DNA of 6,436 nt from an uncultured Bacilli bacterium. Lineage in GTDB: Bacteria; Bacillota_I; Bacilli_A; RF39; UBA660. The translations under genes and the position numbers were made by a program. Where the stretch lies: contig CALVSV010000027.1 in assembly GCA_944359595.1 (NCBI GenBank), forward strand, positions 1 to 6,436, read 5' to 3'. This document shows positions 1-5,592 of this stretch, in pieces. The notes beneath the pieces are model-generated. The model did not search any database. It was not told the origin of the DNA and worked only from the letters and a program-made list of their open reading frames with translations. Positions within the stretch are counted from its first letter, which is position 1, and every line of letters starts with the position of its first letter.

Positions 1-109
1 ATATCGAATTATATAAATATACTCCTAAAATAATAATTAATATTACAAATATTAGAAAAAACGCCAATTTCCCCTTATTTAATTTTTTCCTTTTTTCAGT
101 TTTAGCCAT
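1..109 (-). CDS. Start of a small membrane-anchored protein (partial)
   Basis: Only the first 36 codons lie in the window; the reading frame is open to the edge. It begins MAKTEKRKK, a lysine/arginine-rich cytoplasmic start. About 18 strongly hydrophobic residues follow (roughly 15-33, LAFFLIFVILIIILGVYLY), which is a signal anchor or uncleaved signal peptide of a single-pass protein with its body outside the cell. A GAGGAG ribosome binding site at 119-124, inside the last codons of the LTA synthase gene, sits 9 bases before the ATG. Only 6 bases separate the two genes, so they are very probably cotranscribed and translationally coupled. The layout fits many cell-wall proteins of Gram-positives (hydrolases, LCP or deacetylase proteins), but nothing visible chooses among them, so no function is assigned. 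Confidence 0.7.
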   Translation of the reverse strand, partial: MAKTEKRKKLNKGKLAFFLIFVILIIILGVYLYNSI

Positions 110-115
110 ACAATT

Positions 116-2128
116 TTACTCCTCTTCATCTTTATCTAAATCATTCTTAATTAGATCATAAACAATAATATCATCTGATATATTTAATAGTTCTTCTGCT
201 TTTTCAACATTAGCAGATATATATTCTTCACTTATAGGTTCACTAGTAAGTGGTAAATATTCTTCTTTTGAATTGTTATAATATACTTTATTTGTTAACC
301 AATTACCATTTGGAAATGGTACTAAGTTATCACTTTGGTTAATAATATCGTGCCCTAATTGATATTTATTGTATACACCAAGCATATTAGATATAGTTGG
401 TAATGCATCATACATTCCCATTGCTGTTGTAATTTCTTCATGTTCAATATCCTTAGACCATATTATGAATGGTACTTTTCTATTTAATTCATATTCATAA
501 TAATCTACTTCATCATAATTTGGATCATCTTCATCTAATATACTATCATTAACTGGATCATAATTATACATAAAATTATATTCTTTTTTAGATATTTTAG
601 CGTCATGATCACCATAAAATATAAGTATTGTATCATCAAGCAATCCAGCTTCATCTAATCTAGTCATTAATTCTCCTATTGCGCTATCAGCATAATGTGC
701 TGACTTAAAGTAATTTCCTAAAGTAGTACCTTCTAAATAATTAGCCGTTGCTTTTATCGTATTACCATTTTCATCAACTGTTTCGTAATCCATAGTAACT
801 GGAAATTCGCCATACTTATCAACTTCATCAAACGGAGTATGGTTAGTTAACATTATAAGAGTTGCATAGAATGGTCCTTCTTTTTTATCTATTTCAACTA
901 ACTTTTCAGTTGCTTGTCTAAAGAAAGATTTATCTGATAAACCTAATCCAATTTCTTCGTCTATATCAAAATCAGACTTGCTGTAAAATTTGTCATACCC
1001 TAAGTTTTTATGCATTACACTTCTATTCCAAAACGAACCATTATTGCCATGCATACTTACTGTTGTATAGCCTTGTTCCTTCAACATTTTAGGTAATGTA
1101 TAATAATATCTATCAAAATAACTTATAAATACCGTACCATTATTTACTGGTAATAATGATGTATTAAATGTAAATTCAGCATCAGATGATGTACCTACAC
1201 TAACTTGTGAATAAAAGTTAGAAAAATATATTCCTTCACTAGCTATTCTGTTTAAATTAGGTGTTACTTCTTGACCATAAAACGATGTATTCATCGCAAC
1301 ACTTTGCATACTTTCTGTATGAATTGTTATTACATTTTTACCTTTAAATATATCTGTATATTTATTTTCTTGTCTTGTAGCAGTATTATTTTTGTAATAA
1401 TCTCTAAAGTTTTTATATGCTTTATCATAACCAAAAAGTGTTGAAAATTTTGGCTCTAAGCTCTTAACTAAATCATTAACATGATATATATATAATCCAA
1501 ATTTTTGAACAATATAGTCTCTATTCCATTGTTTGGATAATCTACCTATTTCTAAAGAAGTTAAACTACATATAAAAATAACAAATAAGGCACCACCAAC
1601 TGCTAAGGTATGAAATGCACGCTTTTTTCTTGATTCTTTATGTGTTATTTCTTTAAAGTAGCCCCTTCTCTTCAAAGATCTATATAAAAAGATCATAAAT
1701 ATTGGTTGCCATAAATATATGAAATCAACAAATCTTAATACTTGTGATACAACTGCATCCCCAACATCTGCAATTTGAAAAAGTGTTGCAAGTAATGAAA
1801 CGCTAGAAAACGATATAAACCAATTATAATACATTGAATTTATGACGCAAAGCGCTGTAAAGACTATCGACCACACAAAATAATATCTAAATCTTTTTTT
1901 AGCTTTAATAGCGTAACTAAATGCTCCTATAATTACTAAGAATGCTAAATCTCCTAATATTGGTTTAAAATCAAAATAATTTTTAACAGTCATCATTCTT
2001 AATATTGATGAATTTATTAAATTCGTAATAATAAATGCCATAAATAAAATACTAGTCTTAAAATAATTTTTATAATTTATATTCTTAATCTTATTAAAAA
2101 TACTTTTACATTTTGATTTAAACTTCAT
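116..2128 (-). CDS. ltaS: Lipoteichoic acid synthase (LtaS-type, sulfatase-fold)
   Basis: Polyglycerophosphate LTA synthase: it moves sn-glycerol-1-phosphate from phosphatidylglycerol onto the growing lipoteichoic acid chain on the outer face of the membrane. The 670 residues compare with about 646 in Staphylococcus aureus LtaS. Five hydrophobic segments (about 24-42, 59-76, 82-98, 133-150, 173-190) precede an extracellular sulfatase-fold domain (about 260-600). Expected active-site residues are visible: Glu272 in HTESM, nucleophile Thr313 in VGTSSDAEF, Trp367 and Arg369 in SFWNRS, His430 in LTNHTPF, and Asp507/His508 in YGDHDA. The late motif VPFPNGNW also matches the family. Two differences from the S. 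aureus enzyme are an acidic, Asp/Tyr-rich loop at about 524-548 and an acidic tail ending DKDEEE. No clear AxA signal peptidase site follows the last membrane helix. The frame stays open to an ATG at 2164, but the start at 2128 has the AGAGGTGAT ribosome binding site and a promoter -10 box lies between the two ATGs. It may be one of several LtaS paralogues; the activity (synthase rather than primase) is inferred from family resemblance. Confidence 0.94.
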   Translation of the reverse strand: MKFKSKCKSIFNKIKNINYKNYFKTSILFMAFIITNLINSSILRMMTVKNYFDFKPILGDLAFLVIIGAFSYAIKAKKRFRYYFVWSIVFTALCVINSMYYNWFISFSSVSLLATLFQIADVGDAVVSQVLRFVDFIYLWQPIFMIFLYRSLKRRGYFKEITHKESRKKRAFHTLAVGGALFVIFICSLTSLEIGRLSKQWNRDYIVQKFGLYIYHVNDLVKSLEPKFSTLFGYDKAYKNFRDYYKNNTATRQENKYTDIFKGKNVITIHTESMQSVAMNTSFYGQEVTPNLNRIASEGIYFSNFYSQVSVGTSSDAEFTFNTSLLPVNNGTVFISYFDRYYYTLPKMLKEQGYTTVSMHGNNGSFWNRSVMHKNLGYDKFYSKSDFDIDEEIGLGLSDKSFFRQATEKLVEIDKKEGPFYATLIMLTNHTPFDEVDKYGEFPVTMDYETVDENGNTIKATANYLEGTTLGNYFKSAHYADSAIGELMTRLDEAGLLDDTILIFYGDHDAKISKKEYNFMYNYDPVNDSILDEDDPNYDEVDYYEYELNRKVPFIIWSKDIEHEEITTAMGMYDALPTISNMLGVYNKYQLGHDIINQSDNLVPFPNGNWLTNKVYYNNSKEEYLPLTSEPISEEYISANVEKAEELLNISDDIIVYDLIKNDLDKDEEE

Positions 2129-2131
2129 TAT

Positions 2132-2140
2132 ATCACCTCT
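2132..2140 (-). promoter_or_regulatory. Ribosome binding site that fixes the ltaS start
   Basis: On the minus strand this reads AGAGGTGAT, a near-complete match to the anti-Shine-Dalgarno complement AGGAGGTGAT. It ends 3 bases before the ATG at 2128-2126, with its GAGG core at normal spacing. No comparable site precedes the ATG at 2164, so the start at 2128 (protein MKFKSK) is preferred. Confidence 0.85.
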
Positions 2141-2154
2141 ACTAGTACTCATAT

Positions 2155-2183
2155 AGTATAGCATTTTTTTAAATTTTTGTAAA
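2155..2183 (-). promoter_or_regulatory. Sigma-A promoter of ltaS
   Basis: On the minus strand a TTTACA -35 box (2183-2178) is separated by exactly 17 bases from a TATACT -10 box (2160-2155). The -10 box is preceded by TGC, making it an extended -10 element (TGnTATACT). The spacer is almost pure A/T. Transcription would start near 2148, giving a leader of about 20 bases that holds only the ribosome binding site. This is close to the housekeeping consensus, so ltaS probably has strong constitutive expression independent of the upstream locus. No operator-like palindrome is seen around it. Confidence 0.78.
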
Positions 2184-2189
2184 TAACTT

Positions 2190-2211
2190 AAAAAAACAGT
2201 AAAATTGCTGT
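2190..2211 (-). terminator. Weak intrinsic terminator candidate after the chimeric gene
   Basis: About 20 bases after the stop of the upstream gene, the minus strand has ACAG (2211-2208) and CTGT (2199-2196) around an 8-base loop, followed by seven T residues (2196-2190). The position, between a gene end and the next promoter, is right. The stem is only 4 bp and has no GC-rich core, so it may be inefficient or not a terminator at all. The upstream gene itself ends with tandem stops (TGA then TAA, 2234-2229). Confidence 0.33.
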
Positions 2212-2231
2212 ATGTTAAATTGTAAAATTTA

Positions 2232-2843
2232 TCAATGAAAAAACTTCTTGTAAATTTTTATTAGTATTATTTTAATGCTGCGTATTGGTTTTGTAATTTT
2301 CCATGATGTACTATTTTTTAAATCATTTACCATTTTTTCAAGTTCTCGACAATAGTTTATCGTATTGTTATATTTAATCAACATATTTTTATTATCCATA
2401 AACCAATTATCTAAAGCATTTTTCATTATTTTGTTTTGCCATAAATTTTTTTCCTCATCTGAATATTTAGTTTTAACTAGTAAATCTAGTTCACAATTAA
2501 TATTTTTTGTTTCATCAATAAATTTATTTATAGACTTGTTGTCATTATTATTTTTACTTATTTCAACAAGACCATTATAAATTGAATCTTGTCCAGTTTT
2601 GCCACCAGGAACTACACATTTTACTTTGGTTATCTTAAATTCGGCTATAAGTTCATGTAAATAATCAATATATTCTTTAACACAAACAACATAAATTTCG
2701 TCAACGTTTTTATTTAATTCAAAATATTCTATTGTATGTATTATTATTGGTTTATCTTCAACTTTTATAAATTGTTTAGGAAGATTAGGATGTTTCATTC
2801 TTGCTCCTACTCCACCCGCAAAAATAAGCGCAATTGTTTTCAT
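2232..2843 (-). CDS. Chimera: TarI/IspD-type cytidylyltransferase N-half joined to a glycosyltransferase-like C-terminal tail
   Basis: The 203 residues fall into two unrelated parts. Residues 1-96 are a clear TarI/IspD-type nucleotidyltransferase start: the CTP-binding loop FAGGVGARM (8-16) with LPKQF (21-25), KPIIIHTIEYF (31-41), and GGKTGQDSIYNGL (80-92). Intact TarI, which makes CDP-ribitol for teichoic or capsular polymers, and IspD, which makes CDP-methylerythritol, are about 230-240 residues. They continue with an HDxVRP-type metal-binding stretch and a QTPQ-type segment, both absent here. From about residue 97 the protein becomes a Lys/Asn-rich helical stretch ending STSWKITKPIRSIK (178-191), a tail often seen at the C-terminus of surface-polysaccharide glycosyltransferases. 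Base composition changes at the same place: sampled lines are about 33-37% GC before the join and 18-23% after it. The start at 2843 gives the normal family N-terminus MKTIALIFAGG, with a modest site AAGTGAG 9 bases upstream. An alternative ATG at 2867 overlaps the previous stop as ATGA, but its AGGA is too close. TarI is favoured over IspD by the teichoic-type neighbour. Cytidylyltransferase activity is not expected. Confidence 0.75.
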   Translation of the reverse strand: MKTIALIFAGGVGARMKHPNLPKQFIKVEDKPIIIHTIEYFELNKNVDEIYVVCVKEYIDYLHELIAEFKITKVKCVVPGGKTGQDSIYNGLVEISKNNNDNKSINKFIDETKNINCELDLLVKTKYSDEEKNLWQNKIMKNALDNWFMDNKNMLIKYNNTINYCRELEKMVNDLKNSTSWKITKPIRSIKIILIKIYKKFFH

Positions 2844-2863
2844 ATTAATAATCTCACTTCGTT

Positions 2864-4207
2864 TCATTTCCTATTAAATGTTATTTTATTTTTTATTTTT
2901 CTTAATTTAACCATATACTTATACCCCTTAGAGTTTATTATTCTATTTAATTCTATATCTGATTCCATTAATTTTTTAATTGTACTTTTTTGCTCATGAA
3001 CCATTTCTTCTAATTCATCAATTATTTTTTCTTGTTCAAACTTTATACTCTTATATTGTTTTACATTATTTTTGTTTATATTATTATCTAAAAAGAAGTA
3101 ATTACAAATTTGTTCGCACCCACCATCTTTTAAAGAACCATATATTAAATTTTTATTATTATATTCATATTTATTACCAGCAAAATAATAATTAATTTTA
3201 TCTATTAGCTCACTATAACTAAAACAATAATTACCTTCTGTCCAAAAATCATAATCATCAAATATTATTCCTCTATTATTTTTGTATTCTTCTAAATCAG
3301 TAGCGACATAAATGGTAGGTCTATCTAAAAATGAAAACTCAAGCCCTAGAGATGAATAATCAGTAATTAGTAGATCCCCAGCATTTAAAATACTATTAAT
3401 ATTAAAACCATTTTCAATAAGCATATCATTATAAATATTTTTTATATAATCATTTTCTATTGTACTATATATACATTCGTCACTAGGATGTCTTTTAACT
3501 ATCAATAAATAATTATTGTCTTGTAAATATTTAACTAGTTTATCATCACTATAATCATAAAAATTCAAAACATTATTCTCATTATATTTAGATTCTAGTT
3601 CTCTACCGCATCCTTTTTTAAAAGTTGGCATATACATTATAATTTTATTATACTTACTAACATCAGTTTTTAAGACTTTAGATAAATTATTTTTACCATC
3701 AGCATTCTTTATTTCATCAAACATAGGAATTCCAATAGGTAAAATTCTTGTCGGATTAATATTAAACATCGCAGAAAAAACACTTTGCCATAGTTTTGTT
3801 GGAACTATTATATAATCAATTACTTCTCTTACATAATTGTACCACTTATCATCATTTTCGCTAATTTTTTCAGATAAAAAACCTACTGGTTTTACTCCAA
3901 TACCGTGCCATAATTCAACATAAATTGATTTTTTTGCCTTTAGTTTATCACCCGCTAAATTAGCATGAGTCGTAAAGAAAATATCATTTTTTGGAATATA
4001 TTTTTCAAATTCTTCTGTGCCAATTAAAATACAATTTACGTTTTCTTTTTTTAATACCTCGACTGATTTTTCATCAATTACAATCCATGTATAATTAAAA
4101 TCGTACCTATCTTTCATATAATCGTACAATGCTTTTGCGTTTCCAGCATAATCTGGAAAACTACAAAAAGTTATATTTAATTTTTTCATATTATTACCAA
4201 AATTCAT
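2864..4207 (-). CDS. CDP-glycerol glycerophosphotransferase family protein (TagF/TarB/TarL-like) with C-terminal coiled coil
   Basis: Membrane-associated cytoplasmic GT-B enzyme of the Glyphos_transf family. It transfers glycerol- or ribitol-phosphate from its CDP-activated form to a lipid-linked teichoic acid or phosphate-containing capsule chain. Family marks in order: ELWHGIGVKP (98-107) with the presumed catalytic His101; GIPMFDE (159-165); YMPTFKKG (192-199); IVKRHPSD (236-243) with the second conserved His240; GDLLITDYSS (277-286) for CDP-polyol binding; and DRPTIY (295-300) before the usual YKNNRGI (309-315). The core ends near 375. Residues 388-420 then form a likely coiled coil, followed by a basic tail (NSKGYKYMVKLRKIK) absent from the minimal enzyme. 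No signal peptide or membrane helix is seen. The start at 4207 has GTGAT 3 bases upstream, the same geometry as ltaS. The gene lies 45 bases after the DUF4956 gene with no clear promoter or terminator between, so cotranscription is likely. Polymerase or primase, and glycerol or ribitol, cannot be decided from sequence. The neighbouring TarI-like fragment hints at ribitol. Confidence 0.93.
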   Translation of the reverse strand: MNFGNNMKKLNITFCSFPDYAGNAKALYDYMKDRYDFNYTWIVIDEKSVEVLKKENVNCILIGTEEFEKYIPKNDIFFTTHANLAGDKLKAKKSIYVELWHGIGVKPVGFLSEKISENDDKWYNYVREVIDYIIVPTKLWQSVFSAMFNINPTRILPIGIPMFDEIKNADGKNNLSKVLKTDVSKYNKIIMYMPTFKKGCGRELESKYNENNVLNFYDYSDDKLVKYLQDNNYLLIVKRHPSDECIYSTIENDYIKNIYNDMLIENGFNINSILNAGDLLITDYSSLGLEFSFLDRPTIYVATDLEEYKNNRGIIFDDYDFWTEGNYCFSYSELIDKINYYFAGNKYEYNNKNLIYGSLKDGGCEQICNYFFLDNNINKNNVKQYKSIKFEQEKIIDELEEMVHEQKSTIKKLMESDIELNRIINSKGYKYMVKLRKIKNKITFNRK

Positions 4208-4252
4208 AATATCACAAAAGTTAATAATTTACATTCTAATTTCCCCATCATG

Positions 4253-4900
4253 TTACAATAAATTAACACTAACTATATTTTTAAGCTTATAACATTTATT
4301 TACTAATTCTAATTCATTCTTACTTCTAACTTCAACAATTAAATCTACTTTATCTTTACTTATATTTCTAGACTTAATTGTATATGATGATGTATTTTCT
4401 TTTATAATTGGTATCAATTTCTTTTCTATATTAGTATTATTTGCATTTATTATCAACAATAATGATTTCTTTTTATTCGGTATTAAATCCATTACAAACA
4501 AAAGAATAGTTGTCGCAACAGACAATATTATAGCTATTTCATAAAGTGATGCGCCACAAATTATACCAATACTAATTGACCAAAACAAAAATAGTAGATC
4601 CATCGAATTTTTAACTGCATTTCTAAACCTTACGATAGATAGCGCACCAACCATACCTAACGATATAACAAGGTTAGATTGCATCGCTAAAACTATTCCA
4701 GCAGTTATTATCGGTAATGTTGCAAGTACCGCATTAAAATCCTTCGAATAAAACGAAGATTTACTCTTATATTTATATACAAAAAATATATATATTCCTA
4801 GTATAATTGCAAATAATAGTGTTACTATTATTTTTTCAGTAGAAACATCTGTGTCGAACCCTTCTAATATCGAACTTTTTATAATATCGTTAAAACTCAT
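4253..4900 (-). CDS. DUF4956 integral membrane protein, partner of a VTC-domain polymerase
   Basis: The 215 residues are a complete DUF4956 protein of unknown biochemical role, usually encoded beside VTC-domain proteins. After a short N-terminus there are hydrophobic segments at about 22-42, 56-74, 78-90, 102-116 and 117-139. The family signature spans 82-113: GMVGALSIVRFR, then a polar VKNSMD, then LLFLFWSISIGI; two arginines (91, 93) sit in the membrane-facing core. Residues 146-215 form a soluble domain with a strand-helix-strand-strand-helix-strand pattern, like a small ferredoxin/ACT-like fold. The start ATG overlaps the VTC stop by four bases (ATGA) and has a textbook AAGGAGG 7 bases upstream, so it is coupled to the VTC gene yet can also initiate well by itself. 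Yeast Vtc4 works with a small three-helix membrane protein (Vtc1). By analogy DUF4956 may anchor the polymerase or pass the polymer through the membrane; this is inference. Confidence 0.93.
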   Translation of the reverse strand: MSFNDIIKSSILEGFDTDVSTEKIIVTLLFAIILGIYIFFVYKYKSKSSFYSKDFNAVLATLPIITAGIVLAMQSNLVISLGMVGALSIVRFRNAVKNSMDLLFLFWSISIGIICGASLYEIAIILSVATTILLFVMDLIPNKKKSLLLIINANNTNIEKKLIPIIKENTSSYTIKSRNISKDKVDLIVEVRSKNELELVNKCYKLKNIVSVNLL

Positions 4901-5592
4901 TTTACTTCCTCCTTAAGTGCAATTCTAGACAAATAATATTTTGAAAACGATGTTTGTCTAAGCTTGTTCAATTCTAATACATTTGATATATAATCTGGTA
5001 ATAGTTCATCATATTTTATTTCTAATATATGTGTTGATATTTCTTGTATAGGATTAGCTAGTATATTACCATCAAAAAATAATTTAATATTTTTAGATGC
5101 TCTTATATTTCTATCAAAGGTTATTCTTACATTTCCAACTATATTAATAAATGCTGTTCTATCATATTCAACTATTATTTTAGGCTTAAGCATATGTAAT
5201 CTTTGCTCTAAAAACACTTTATATAAAACTTTTTTACCACCACATTCATCAATAGAAATATACTCTCCATTCATAAGTTTTTCACATAAATTTTTAGAAA
5301 TATTACATGATTCTTTTTTTGTCATACCATTATTTTTATATTTTATCTCTAATTTTATTAATTTATCTGATTTATCATAAATTCTTATTCTTACTTTTAA
5401 TCTTTTATTTATACCCGCTTCATTTTCATAAAAACAAGTATTGTTATAGTCATCAAAATAAATGCTTCTAATATTATAACTATTGTCTTGCATATTTGCA
5501 TCATAACGCATTATATTTTTAAGTCTTTCCTCTATAATTTTTAAATCAAACTCATTAACAATATACTTTAATTCATTTCTATATTCCATCAT
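4897..5592 (-). CDS. VTC-domain polyphosphate polymerase
   Basis: The protein is a stand-alone VTC domain of 231 residues, the catalytic tunnel domain known from yeast Vtc4, which builds inorganic polyphosphate from the gamma-phosphate of ATP. Family motifs are all present in order: RNELKYIV (5-12); IRSIYFDDYNN (41-51); the basic strand KRLKVRIRIY (63-72) with alternating K/R side chains that line the tunnel; KLEIKYK (80-86); KPKIIVEYDRTAF (136-148); RITFDRNIRA (156-165); ILEIKYDE (189-196) with the presumed metal-binding Glu191; and SFSKYYLSR (215-223). No membrane helix or signal peptide is seen, so it is cytoplasmic. The CotH stop overlaps the first ATG (ATGATG, 5592-5587). GGGAG at 5600-5596 is 3 bases from the first ATG and 6 from the second, so translation may really begin at 5589 (MEYRNE). 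Flanking CotH and DUF4956 genes in overlapping order show one transcript. Polymerase activity is inferred from the complete motif set. Confidence 0.94.
   Translation of the reverse strand: MMEYRNELKYIVNEFDLKIIEERLKNIMRYDANMQDNSYNIRSIYFDDYNNTCFYENEAGINKRLKVRIRIYDKSDKLIKLEIKYKNNGMTKKESCNISKNLCEKLMNGEYISIDECGGKKVLYKVFLEQRLHMLKPKIIVEYDRTAFINIVGNVRITFDRNIRASKNIKLFFDGNILANPIQEISTHILEIKYDELLPDYISNVLELNKLRQTSFSKYYLSRIALKEEVK
4908..4914 (-). promoter_or_regulatory. Strong ribosome binding site of the DUF4956 gene
   Basis: The minus strand reads AAGGAGG, a perfect Shine-Dalgarno core, 7 bases before the ATG at 4900. It lies inside the last codons of the VTC gene, so the ATGA overlap is backed by an independent strong initiation site. 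This may let DUF4956 be made in excess over the VTC protein. Confidence 0.9.

Noticed and set aside
2129..2164. Longer LTA synthase start at 2164
   Set aside because: The extended -10 box lies just after that ATG and the strong ribosome binding site is placed for 2128, so the extra 12 residues are not expected to be translated.
2184..2280. Repeated TAAAATT and TTGTAAAT words as possible regulatory repeats or an attachment site
   Set aside because: In sequence this A/T-rich, words of 7-8 bases recur by chance. There is no regular spacing, inverted symmetry or flanking mobile gene.
2365..3195. Plus-strand open frames at 2365-2580, 2736-2999 and 2980-3195
   Set aside because: They lie opposite well-supported minus-strand genes. 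Their translations are low-complexity Phe/Leu/Tyr/Ser strings that mirror A/T-rich codons, and they have no credible ribosome binding sites.
4204..4251. A 15-codon frame (MMGKLECKLL...) whose TGA overlaps the ATG of the TagF-like gene
   Set aside because: It has no ribosome binding site, and a frame this short is expected by chance. It could act as a coupling leader but nothing supports that.
4208..4252. A promoter (GATATT-like -10) for the TagF-like gene
   Set aside because: The only -10-like bases touch the start codon and no -35 sits at a suitable distance. Readthrough from the upstream module is more likely.
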